Part shown: positions 46,590 to 58,083 of the stretch, piece after piece
Position numbering within the stretch: position 1 is the first letter of the stretch
Layout: every line of letters starts with the position of its first letter
Origin: Styela clava
Taxonomy: Eukaryota > Chordata > Ascidiacea > Stolidobranchia > Styelidae
Direction of reading: 5' to 3'
Assembly: GCF_964204865.1 (NCBI RefSeq)
Contig: NC_135263.1
Coordinates: 8,477,426 to 8,541,425, forward strand
DNA: 64,000 nt
Translations under genes and position numbers: made by a program
Notes under the pieces: generated by a model
The model's database searches: none
Told to the model about the DNA's origin: nothing
What the model saw: only the letters and a program-made list of their open reading frames with translations

Positions 46590-49500
46590 GATTGCTTTAG
46601 TTTTCTAAATCAAACGCTTCTATTAAATACGGTTTTTGATTTTAGGGTTCTAAACAAAAACAATGCATTTTAAGTTTATTTTTCTGATGGCAAAACGGTG
46701 TTAATTGAAAATTATTGGATAGATTAATTGTTTCTGTGTTATGTAATATTATTGTATTCATCCGTCCTGACGTGTGGCTTTGTAGTGTAGACTGTGTTAT
46801 TAGATGGTATTGTAATTTCATCCTATAATTTAAAAGTCAATTCAATGTCCAAGAATTAATATTATACGACGTCTTTATATCTACAATAATATTTGGTGCA
46901 TAATTTCCTGTTATGTTATAAGTGATAATAAACGGAATCAACAACTAAACAAAGTTTTACTACGTCACTATAAATATGACATCATCACGAGTTTAGATTA
47001 TCTTCAACAATTGCACAATTATTCAATTAAAATAATGAAAGGTAATGTATATTGGGTTTTCACTGCCCCAGAAAACGAAATTTAAATTTTTATAATAAAA
47101 AGCCATATATTGTAATTATATAACTATATAATGAAACATGTTATTTCATTTAATATTATTTGTAATGAGCCATATAAGACAGTATTATTTATGGTAAAAT
47201 GCTTTGGGCTAATTAAAGCACTCGCAAATTATCTAGACTTTACTTTATAGGTTAAGACACTCACGGATTCCATTTTTAAAATAATTGATTACTGATTTTC
47301 TTTTGCTTCTTGTTGTATAAAACATTATTATTTTACCCTCACATTCATTGGTCTCGCTTCACTCAAATTCTCTAGATTTACAGATTCTTGTCGCTGGTAG
47401 TTAACTCGAAAATTAGTGTTTTTGTGTATATTTTTCTATTAATTACTTTTTTGCATCTGAATAAGTCATTTATTAACTGACATTACTTAGACAAAACTTT
47501 ATTTTTCGGAAAAGATATGATGTTCTATAAATGGTTTATTTTGTTTCATTTTTGTGTGATGTAGCATCTGAAATTGTTTGATTTAAAGTTTGTTTTTTTG
47601 GTTGCATTAGTTTAATCATCAGTCAAAATTTCTGTCAAGTGAGGACTACGATATAAGCATTTCTATTTGATCTATCTATATATGGTCCATCCTTGAAGAA
47701 GAATGAACGTTGACTGGTTACTTTATTTTAGTCACAGATGACGCCGTAAGAGATTATATTAGTAGTTCGCTGTGTGCCCTATCCCTGGAATAATAACTAT
47801 TATGCCCCCGCCATACATAAATCAATCAATTTGTGTTGTTTATAATCACACAACCTATTCGGTCAGATGCGCCCCGTATTTTTTCATTTACTAATTTCGC
47901 TCAATTACCTCAAAATTGAGGTTGAAAAAACAAATTATTCAACACTAATTCGAAAAACCCTGAATATCTACTAAGATTTTCCCCAAATTTAAGTTTTGTT
48001 CACATAGGCCAACTCCTATGTTGCATTTAAGTTGTTATTTACTGAACGTTTTTGCTTCTTATTTTTTTGTAGATGTGCTCAATGTAAATATTGCTTTATT
48101 AACCCATGCATAGAAATTCAATAATCGATCAAGGATGGCCAAGCACAATTGTACAAATCTCACAAAATTGAAATGAATTTAGACAATTATATCAAATTAA
48201 AGCTTGGCCATATTTGATTTGTCATGGAATTTTTAGGAAATTTTTTGAATATATTTTCTTGTTTCTTTAGAAACTACATACGCATCACATTGCACTTATT
48301 TTTGTAGTTTCGGTCAAAAAATGATCATTGTGGACACAGTAACGGCGTTTCCAGTCAATACTTGTCCCAATTGATCAAATTATGATCGTTTTTTTTTTTT
48401 TTTCCAGTGTTAAATTTATCTCGTTTTGCGAGAAACTTGCCATGGTAACAATGTGTGAAACAAAATGCAAGTACACCAAGTCATACGTGTTTCAAGTTTA
48501 ATTGAAGATGAATTTTCTGCTGGGTTGTTTTTATTGTTTATTGTGAATATTAGTATGCCATATTTAGAAAATAAAATTTCTGGGATAAGAAGTCCCGTAT
48601 GGTATATCCCCAGTCCATTGCACGATGTAGAACTGCCCGAAGTTTGTCAAAATGAAACATTTTGTCTGCATTTTTCTGATTGTATTATTTTAGGAAAAAT
48701 CCCACATATTTGCTTGCTCATGAAGCACGTCCAGTAATGGAGATCCAAGCAAAAAAATGAAATGAACGAACTGTAAATTAAATAGCTTATGAAGTCGTTT
48801 GTTTCATTTACACTCGTAAGTACCATATACTTTTTATATAGACTGATATTATCACCGTTTTGCTATAATTTTATGTAATAAAAAAGGATTTTTATAAGAA
48901 AAACGTCGGGTCCTAAGTTTTTTTGAGGTATTGTATAGAGTAGGTATGTCAGGAAACTTTACTCTACAGAAACCATACCCAGCTTCGTGGACAGAAAGCG
49001 CCAAATCAAAATGCTTGTGGTAAAAGCTGAAATAAAACTTGCCTGATAATCAAAGCAATCACGGATAACCTACTGAAGTCCCAAACTTTATTGCAATCCC
49101 TGCTACATTTTGGCACGAGATGCCCCTGCTTTTCCCGCACTCCAAACAACATTGCCTTCCTTAGATAAATTTAAATTTACAATGAGTGTTTTCGTTACTG
49201 CTCAATGCTCATGTAAAATCGTGTTTTGAAAATGAGAGCATGATAACAGTGCCCATTCAAAAAAGCATGTGGTACTGATACAATGGATATTTTTTGTTGA
49301 AAATTGAATAAAAATTCAGTTATCATATTGGCTCGAAATTTTCTCAATTTCCATATTTTTTGCTTGTGTTTTGTCCAGTTTCAGAGATTAGTAAGTTATG
49401 GTAGCTCGATTCTTAAAACTATAACACGTAGACATGAAAGTAAGAGCTGTTAGCTGCAGTGTTCTACCCAAGTATATACCGATCATGAGAAGGGTATACA

Positions 49501-50492
49501 ACTTGAAAATGGTGTACGAAGATTGCACAGTCTAAATTAGGCTTCTAAACTGTAATATAATAAACATATTTTCAATTGGAGACAACAATGCAAATGCTGC
49601 ACATGGTTGCTTTGCTGTTTTACATTAATTAAAAGGAAAACGCCTGACTGCCTCCGCCAAGCAGATACAAACTCGCTGCTCAATTTAGGAATTGAGAGGT
49701 TTGCCTGCAAGGACGTGCGATCGGCAGGATGTTTACGTCAGGGTCATTTTGCGATGCTTTAGGAACTTGAGCATACCGATACAATAAAATTTATATTGGG
49801 AAACATGAATATAACATCGAGTAATTCCGACTCATGTCGAGATCAAATCGAATAACTTCCGATGCTTCATGATTTCGAATGGAAATTTGTAATCGGATCG
49901 GAAGGATTTATTTAACTTAAAACTAAAGAATATTTAGAATGAATTGAGTAAAAACACAGAACAAGTAAATGTTACTAATTAAACAAGTACCCCCCCTATA
50001 GGGGGCGACTTCTACTACACTACATGGGTCGGCATTAATAAGATGAACAAAAGAGCAATGCCCAAATATATGGACATGAAGATCAAAGCGAAGTAGTGTC
50101 AAATCGTCCACAGTATCACTGAATGCGAATAATTGTGAACTGTTCTTTTTCTGTTTTAATATAGCAGTAATGTTAAAGTAAAAGCTTAGAAAACGGTCTA
50201 AGTGAGATTTCCCCCAGAGATTTCACTACACCGACTATACGCCATCTTACTGTCGGTAAACATCACGGCACGGAGTTTCAACCTTGATATATTTCATATT
50301 AGAGTTTGAATTCTGTCACCATTGATGAGGTTTCAAGAGATTTACAATTAATACCGAAAATATATTTAGGAATGACATAATGATGAGATTTTGTTAATGT
50401 ATATATATATATATACAATGATGCGTGTACTATACAAGAAATGTTATGAGTATAATTTACATAATACGAAATGACAATAATACGAAATGTCA
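46590..50492. other. Gene-free stretch between tektin-3 and the BTB gene
   Basis: Tektin-3 (plus) and the BTB gene (minus) converge on this 3.9-kb AT-rich stretch. I found no exon with convincing splice sites. The 90-codon plus frame at 48465-48737 has no recognisable domain. A short (AT)n tract lies at about 50400-50415. A palindrome, CCCCCTATAGGGGG, lies near 49990, followed by the repeat at 50049-50085. Confidence 0.5.
50049..50085 (+). repeat. Short dispersed repeat, second copy of 15614-15650
   Basis: AAAGAGCAATGCCCAAATA followed by TATGGACATG matches the copy near 15614 in the same orientation. It lies just right of the CCCCCTATAGGGGG palindrome. Confidence 0.45.
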
Positions 50493-53400
50493 CTAATGTA
50501 GACTTATAAGACTTTCAAATATCGACATTGCTTTCCTGCATTTATCTTCTGTTTCAGCAATGAATAAAACGTGGTCGTTCGCGCCATGCATCTCTGCCAC
50601 ATAGACATCTACACACGAGGTTTTAGTCAGACGAATCGCATCGGCAAGTCGCTGACTTCCAATCACGCTCTTGTACCGGTAGTGCTTCTTCAAATCATAA
50701 GTTTCTTGAGGTGTGTTATACTCAGCGTGGTTATAAAGCTTTTGAAATTCATCAATTGCAGAGTCTGGGTTAAACTTGCGGTCAGGTGAAAGGCGATGTA
50801 GTCGAATGTTCAAACAATCACCAATTGTTTGAGTATCCAATCGCACACCGTTCGAAGCCCTGTATAATAATATGAATAGAAAAAATGATGAAACAGTATT
50901 TTATTTGTATTCAATAATAGCCAGTTAGAGCTCAATAGATGCAACAAGGTTGTTTACTGCCAAATGGTGAAAACAGTTGGATAAAGCAAAAAGTACAAAG
51001 AAAAGAGTCTGGAGTTTTGATCTATGTTTGTCTTAATCACAAATGAAGATGAATATTTCGCAGTGGTCTCACTTAATCTCCGAATCAAAACTTTGAATAT
51101 TCTGTTGATACATTGTGCACAGATTCATTTGAAAATACAAATATATGGAAATATATGGATATTATACCATTGACGATATTCTCACCAAATTCTGTCGAGT
51201 GTACTGCGTCGAGTAAGTTCAAGATATCCAAAAATATCTTTGTCGACAGAAATCATATTTTCATCATTCTTATCAGTGGGTCCGCCTGAATTAGCTAAAT
51301 AAAATATGAAAAGATTAGGTACAAATCCACACAAATGACATAGATTTAGAAAAAGTTCCACCGTAGAAATATACGTCTATGTGACACGATATAGGAGAAA
51401 CAGCGCCTCTGTGTGATGCCGAATTTCAGTTTGCACTTACCGGCATTTAATTTTATTAAATTTTTTATAACTGAAAAAAGTCCAATAAAATCGCATCTAT
51501 CAACAATTTACACTAATTAGCTACCTTGATTTGGGCCATTCGTCATTTTTTCTCGATCCAGAAAGTGTTTGAACATGTCCAACGCCATCCTGCATTTTTC
51601 GTGGTTCGGAGCAGTGAATATAATGTTGCATGGTGAATCATGCACTCGATCCATGTGTACTTGAGGAAACTCAGGACGAAGACTAGCAAAAATTCTTTCC
51701 AGTGCTTCATTAGGTAAATTCGAATCGAATTTGGTCGTATCCTGAGCGACAGAATTTGAAACTTTTTCATAAAGATCCTTCAAAGATTTTTCTGCTTTTT
51801 TAGGGTTTCCATCTGAAGTTGTAGGAGTGAGATTAATTTTGGACTTGTCGCCCATCACAGATTCGTTCATGTCAACGTCGAATTTTTTCCTAAAAATATA
51901 TGTATATAAATTGTGTAGGCAAATAAGACTCTACATTAACGAACATCTGTGTTTGTTAAATTGTGAAAACGTTATTACTTTCTCAGTGATTATCATAGCT
52001 TACCTACCTGGTTTACTACTTTTGTTCAAAATCCATTAAAATTAGGAAAGGTTTTCGATGACCATAAGAATTGTATTGAACAACCAACCAAATAGTATCA
52101 AGGAAATATATAATGTTTCTCACTTAATATCATCCAAATCCGAAGAATGAACAAGTTTCTTATATGCGAACATATCCTTATCTATCACAGTTGATACAAC
52201 TTTAAAGAATTTTGCAAAAAAACACTAATATATTTAATCAATGAAGTGTATCTCACAGTAATAAAAATAAAACAGTGAATTTCAAAATTTATGGTCCCAA
52301 TTTTGAGTCTTAGTAGCACAATGAATTTTCTGAAGATTTTGCGGACTTGACAAGGGTACATGAATATTTATGGTTTCTTACTTGATATTATTCAAGTCCC
52401 AAGAGTGCACGAGTTTCATATATGCAAACATATCATGATCTAGGACAGTCGATACGATTTCTTTATATACTGGCAGATTCGATGATGTCTGTGAAACAAG
52501 CATTGCACCTGGACAATAAGAAAATAAGATAAGATACAAATTTTAACGCATAATTCATCTGAAACCTTCTTGTTCAAAGCGGGCACGTCTACATTAACAT
52601 TTATGCAAATTTTTGAATATGATATTTGGTTGTAGACAATACTATTGAAACACAAACAATCCGGATACGTCGTTGGCATGCATCGATCGTTATATAATCC
52701 TTTGCAATTTTTATTTTATTGGAACCTTGTTACAAAAAATGAGAAAAAGGATTGCAAGCAGCTAAAGCAACAATGAACTATGGCTTCAGCACTATTCTCA
52801 CTAACCTGCACTTGTAGAACTGTTCTCAGGTTCAAATGAGTCCGAATCAGATGCTACAATGTTCATGCTGTCCATTACAGACATACTTATGGCATGACAG
52901 CACTCAAGACACGTCTTGACGATTTTCTGAATAAATATAAATTGAAGAGGTTGTTATGGAATAATTGCGAATACGATTAATATAATCATCTGGAATATAA
53001 CCTTCAAGATAGCATGTTACATACTTTTATTTCAATAAATAAATATTTACTTATCGAATAGTGCTCAAACCTTTTTTTCAATCAAGAATCTCCTATAATT
53101 GAGAGGAACTTTCTGTAGATCCACATAATGATCCAATTTCTTCAGTACTTTTTTGCGATCAGATGCTTTGTGTTCTATCCATGTTATTAATGCCTTCAGC
53201 TTCATTTTTTCTGATGCCTTCGGTAAAAAAAATGTGAGTTATAACTGCATGCATGCATAATTAATTCATTTGACAAAACACGTGTTTCAAGATTTTGTTT
53301 AAAACCATTTTTTTTTACCAGTTTGACTCCTATTGCTTAGATTTTAGAATATTGATATGTTAGAACGAAATAAGAAAACTCGCGCTTTGGTTGGCCGTGG

Positions 53401-55474
53401 ATATTGATGTTCCGAGTTTCATCTCAAATAGGCTCGAGTATGAAGCGCTATAAGGTTGTCTCAAAATAAATTTATACTTGTTTAGTTGTTTCTACAAAAA
53501 ACTACCTTCATTATAGGAAAAAATTATTTTTATGTATTATTCCAGCGAATTTATGAGCATTACCATAAAAATAAGTAGCAAAAATGGTGTTTTTAAAACA
53601 GAGGGCTATTGACCAATGTTAATAAATTTGAAGCCAAGCTATAGCTGTTTTTTGTACATAACATACTTCCATTATTTTTTTGCAATGTCTTCTTATTTAC
53701 ATAATTATACTGGTTGGTTAAAATAATGTAGCATGCTCAATACCTTATTGTCTTGGCATTTGATCATATCAATTATATCCTTTTCTTCGATGAATTTGAA
53801 CTCTTCCTTATTTGAAATTTTCTCAAAATTCTTCATTGCAAATATTTTCCCTTTTTCCTCCAATATTTTGCAACCATAAAGATTCGCGATTTTCATCGTA
53901 ACGAAATATGAGTTTTCATCAAGGTTTTCTTCGAGAGAATTTGTAATTCCATCGACAACTTCTAATAGTTATCGATAAAAACAAGATATTTTTAATGTGT
54001 TATTGACTAATTGTCATATATAGGCCTATATTTTTTGCAATATATATTGTCGTTTTATTCTATTTGATTCAAGAGTCTTTCTGCGCGCTAACACAAATGT
54101 ATTTCTGTAGCATTCCTTCTGACCTCGGTTACAGAAATACATTCGTGTTAGTGTGCAGCAACACTCTTGAATCAAATAGAATAGTCATCCTCACTCTTGC
54201 TTCAACATCCTCACATTATACGGATACACTTGCACAAAGGCATAGAGCATGGAAATGTAGTAAGTTCCACGTAACCCCAAATGATAGTTCTCGCTTTATG
54301 CTGTTAAATATGTTCCTTTTAACTTCGTATTATAGAATCATAAAATCGATATAAACAAATATCTGCGAAAACCAAGAGATAAACACACAAAGAAGAAGCA
54401 CGTACTTCTTAGCTGTATGAATTGAGCCACATTCATCAAGGATTCGGCGTTCTCAATTGTTGTAGATAATTCACCGGTGTAGATATATTCTATACATTGT
54501 TTCAGGCATACTGGATCCACTCCTTTAATCTCCACTCTGCCGGATTGAGTTTCAACATTCTTCCAAACAACAGATGAACAATCAAATTATCATTCTGTAT
54601 TGTCGTACAATTAACATTCTCTAATCCTAATGCATATAATTCGAAACTTTTTTGGGGCTTTTTTTCAATATATTTAATGGATAACAATTACGGTGCCCAA
54701 AATATAAATTTTTGTTGTCGTAATTTCCACACTGTTCACCTATTAATCGCAGGTTTACGTAATTTGAATACAATACAATCTTACGAGAAAACTTTGTTGC
54801 ACATGAGCCGTGATCGATATATTGAGAAAATAAAAAATGCCAACAATAATAAACCCACATCATGAGAAAGCATAGCTTTGAAGTAATCAGATCCAGCCGA
54901 TATGACATTCTTGTGCACCGGGATTTCTTCTGTACCAGCTATAATAGTGAAATCGCAATGCAGCTTCGATTCATTTCTGTATCTTATATTCAAAAAATTA
55001 AATCAAAGTCACGTTTTTCAATAATGGAAAGTTTGGCATAAACTAAGGAAACATATTTGGCCACACTAAAGAATGACGGTATGCTCTGGAACAAAATAAA
55101 ATCCATGGTCAAGTGGAAGAAATAACTTGCAAAATTGCTTTAACTTCTGGCAAAACTGAAGTCGAGAATCGCAAGAGAGCATATCACATTAGCATTGCCA
55201 ACACCTCAAAAATCCAAGGTCATAAATCCTCAGAAAAGAATAAACAAAGTAAGTAAAATAAGAGAGGAATAAAGGGATAGTAAAAACACGTGAAATGAAC
55301 GACAAGTTCGAGAAGTAGTTTGAAAGAATTTCCCGATGTTCATATAGACTAACAATTTTTGATAGCCGTTTCCTAATTAAAAAAATTATATTTCAGTAAT
55401 AAAACAAACCTGTTCAATTCCTCCAACATTTCTTTTGCATGATTATCATCATTTACACCGATTTTTACAGACAT
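50493..55474 (-). CDS. BTB-BACK protein with C-terminal KH-like modules (10 exons)
   Basis: The predicted protein has 596 residues. Exons on minus are 55410-55474, 54859-54976, 54406-54559, 53744-53961, 53071-53217, 52806-52926, 52382-52508, 51525-51889, 51186-51294 and 50493-50859. Phases agree at every GT-AG junction. Residues about 22-115 form a BTB domain (HCDFTIIAG, IPVHKNVISAGSDYFKAML, CLKQCIEYIYTGEL); residues about 115-260 form a BACK domain. Such proteins usually serve as cullin-3 adaptors with Kelch repeats after BACK. Here the C-terminal half has no Kelch repeat. Instead it holds two related helical motifs (DMFAYMKLVHSWDLNNI and DIFGYLELTRRSTLDRI), each leading into a KH-like region, as in RBM43/PARP14-type proteins. 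The same half occurs in the neighbour at 58084-61907. A duplicate of the seventh exon lies at 52124-52199. BTB-BACK is certain; the KH-like label is recognition by eye and moderate. Confidence 0.85.
52124..52199 (-). other. Duplicate exon in the BTB gene, alternative or relic
   Basis: This segment encodes STVIDKDMFAYKKLVHSSDL and then DDIK. It has an acceptor (CTTTAAAG) and a donor (AA|GTGAGA). It enters in phase 1 and leaves in phase 2, exactly as the exon at 52382-52508 does. It therefore cannot be included together with that exon without breaking the frame, but could replace it. Its sequence and flanking intron match the RRM gene's exon at 59805-60087 more closely than its own neighbour. 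The homology to that exon stops near its acceptor, where the duplicated block ends. It is either a mutually exclusive exon or a leftover of the duplication. Confidence 0.6.
54058..54183. repeat. Foldback element, about 52-bp arms and 20-bp loop
   Basis: The left arm starts TTCTATTTGATTCAAGAGT and continues to ATGTATTTCTGTA. The right arm is its inverted copy, from TACAGAAATACAT to ACTCTTGAATCAAATAGAA, with only a few mismatches. The loop is about 20 bases. It sits in the BTB gene intron between 53961 and 54406, directly before a copy of the dispersed repeat also found at 1-135. A transcript through it would form a strong hairpin. It may be one end of that repeat family. Confidence 0.85.
54181..54292 (+). 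repeat. Dispersed repeat copy, second copy at 1-135
   Basis: This stretch aligns with the first 135 bases of the window in the same orientation, with substitutions and small indels. It abuts the foldback at 54058-54183. Confidence 0.7.
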
Positions 55475-55774
55475 CACACATAGATTTTATAAATAAAACT
55501 TTTAATTACACAGGTTTAACTAAATGGAAAAATAATTATAGATAGCAATTATATTGATTTTTGAAATTGCACAGTGCCATTTTTTTCGGATGCAAAGTAT
55601 TTCATTGTCTGCCATCTTGAACAGCACTAACAAATAAATGTGATGCTGCTCAAGATATATAGTGACAATACCGGCAAGATGGAAGTTAAAGAAAATGGCA
55701 AGAACAGGGCAAATAAACCAGACCTCACCAAATACATAGAATATTGAGACACTTACACGGGACAGGATTTCGAC

Positions 55775-55856
55775 CAGGGTGGTTCAAAGTTGTCGGCATC
55801 TAGGGCCACAAAATCATTTTTACATTGTTCGCGGACAACCTTGGACCTGCGCTAAA
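55775..55856. mobile_element. Left end of a hAT-like element, related to 2625-2925
   Basis: CAGGGTGGTTCAAAGTTG and the following GGGCCACAAAATCATTTTTA and CATTGTTCGCGG match the left part of the 2625-2925 element. The matching right end was not found. The copy appears interrupted by the element beginning near 55857. Confidence 0.6.
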
Positions 55857-56544
55857 ATTTAGGGCTGGGAATGGTTAATTTTAGATGGTTAACGGTTACG
55901 ATTTATTTTAACCGTTAAAGTCAACTGACATTTCAGGTACAAATCATCTTTATATTGTACAATTCCTTCAAAAATGATAACGTCATCGCAAATTTATCTC
56001 CTGTGGCGTTTAATTCGAAAGAATATCACTAACTAACTGTATTGGTAACGACCCAATGAATGTGAACAATAATTGAAGTACCAAGATTGCTGATTATGAA
56101 AATTTGACAATGATATTTCCAGAATCAGTTTTTGGTCAAAATATATTGTTCACGATTTTATTGCAAAATCGTATATTCAATGTCATCCAACAAGTGCGCA
56201 GTTGATGCTGTTTTCCTTTATGATATCTTAAAGTAGAATTAGCACATCGAACATGGAAAATCACATTGTCACATAAATGACATTTAATACCGGAATCGGG
56301 TTTTACGAAAATACTACGATATGTTCGAACCACGCTGAATATCTCTTGCAGCAGAGCGATCACGAAACTATCTTGATTCCTGAATAATTTTGAGCGATAC
56401 CGGGATAAGATCAAGCGAAATGGCTTTGTTTCCATTGTAACAAGCTGAAATTATAAATTATTACGTGAAACGTCACGCCTAGGGTAACCGGTTAATTTTA
56501 CCCGGTTAACGGTTAAAGTGTTTTCCCTGGAATTCCCAGCCATA
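55857..56544 (-). mobile_element. hAT-like element with a BED-finger remnant
   Basis: The ends share GGCTGGGAAT (left, 55863-55872) and ATTCCCAGCC (right, 56532-56541). Flanks GCGCTAAA (55849-55856) and GCGCTAAT (56545-56552) form a probable 8-bp target duplication with one change. Both sub-terminal regions carry GGTTAACGGTTA-type sequence. A minus-strand frame inside encodes a BED-type zinc finger (CHLC, then H and H). The rest of the transposase is missing. Confidence 0.7.
56136..56435 (-). pseudogene. BED zinc-finger fragment of a hAT transposase
   Basis: The frame contains IKCHLCDNVI, then STLRYHKGKQH, the CxxC-H-H arrangement of a BED finger found at the N-terminus of hAT transposases. 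Sequence before and after has no recognisable domain. It is a broken remnant within 55857-56544. Confidence 0.6.
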
Positions 56545-58083
56545 GCGCTAATAGATTCCTCCTCACTCAATATTTAGTTTTATTTTAGCGCGGATATTCC
56601 GACTGAAAAACTAGTTAACAATTTAGGCTAGCCAAGAATACTATTCAACTTCGCTGGTTGATTCATCTTTTCTTCTGTAGTTAGATAAGCTTCTCTCGGT
56701 TAAACGGACTTTGTTTGAGACGAGGTATTGTAAATTATGTATTATATATGACCAGCAACACACTACTCCACTCTTTGTACGCAAACCAAACATACGATTA
56801 GTCAAATATTAAATTTCAGATTGGTAACGTATAAATTGTACATATACATCGAGACGATTCGTACATTTATCATTGATATTATATCATTACTTTACACTGT
56901 GCAATATACATAAATTACATTGGCAGGAACAGACAATGATGACAACGACTCCGGGTGTGGCATAATAAATGTATTCTGTACTTTAATTAGGCTTCGTGTA
57001 GGCCAATATGTACTGAGAATACTTGCATCGATCATGTTAATAGCAACAGGGGAGCAATGCTCCACATTATGGACAGCATGACACGCTCAACGCTCACTGT
57101 CAGTCCCCTTTTTTCTTCCTAATTCGCATTTCGAATGAAACTCAAACTAGGACTTCAAAGTGTTCGATCAAACCCTGATTCAGATATGTATTTCTGAAAT
57201 GTTTTTTCCGCCATTCAACAAAAAATATGAGTATATATTACTGATATATTTATCAAAATATGAATCCATCTTTAATTATGGTGTACGATGACTTCTACAA
57301 TTAATCATTAACGAAGTCGTTATTGCCTAATAAAAGAATATTGGAAAACGCTACAAAATAGCGATAGTTGTTAACGATAGCGATAGTATTTTAAATGGGA
57401 TATTAGATCAGGCGGTATTTTGTTATCTTTATAAAGTGAAAAACGTATTGTTAACACAAATTGTTGAAGTATCTTACCTATGAACCCCATTCATGTTATT
57501 GGCTCCGGGCTAAAACGAAATGTCGTACAGTGCTACACGAGCCGTTGTAATTAAGTAATATATGCGAAAAACTCCTTGCAGATATTTGAACAAAAATTGA
57601 ATTATATGTAAATTCTCTCAGGACTTCGCAATTTCAAAATTCTATTCTTAGAACGTCATTCTCGTAAACGTAAGTTTGTGAAGAAACTTTTCTTCGCAAA
57701 AGTCTATTTGATAAAGCATATAGCACTGAGAGTGACTTTAAAAGGCTCCTTCAGCTTTACGATTGGTTCATACTTGGACTTCTTAACCTTGGGCTATTTT
57801 CTTTAGGACTATGTATCTTCTTACTCTTTAAACTACGGTACCCACGACAAGTAAATCTAATCTTGATATATTTCAGATATAAATTTGAATTTTTTCATTA
57901 CTGAAAAAATAATCGATGGTTTTATAGATACAGGAATTCATTGGTTTAAGTGATTTACAATTAATTTCCAAAATAAATTTATGAAAGACTCATTAAATTT
58001 ATGCCGATGAAGATACAATTATACGTATAGAATACAATGTTAGTGGTATAATTCACTTTGACAAATGACAATCATACAAAATG

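Larger units (their letters stand above)
55475..58083. other. Intergenic stretch between the two KH-like genes, transposon remnants
   Basis: The promoter of the BTB gene should lie just above 55474. A truncated CAGGGTGG-type hAT left end at 55775 is interrupted by another element with a BED-finger remnant (55857-56544). The rest to 58083, the 3' side of the RRM gene, shows no exon I could support. Confidence 0.5.

Noticed and set aside
48465-48737. 90-codon plus-strand open frame between tektin-3 and the BTB gene
   Set aside because: No domain and no supporting splice or promoter signal; isolated in AT-rich sequence.
50400-50415. (AT)n tract
   Set aside because: Short simple repeat of no special interest in AT-rich DNA.
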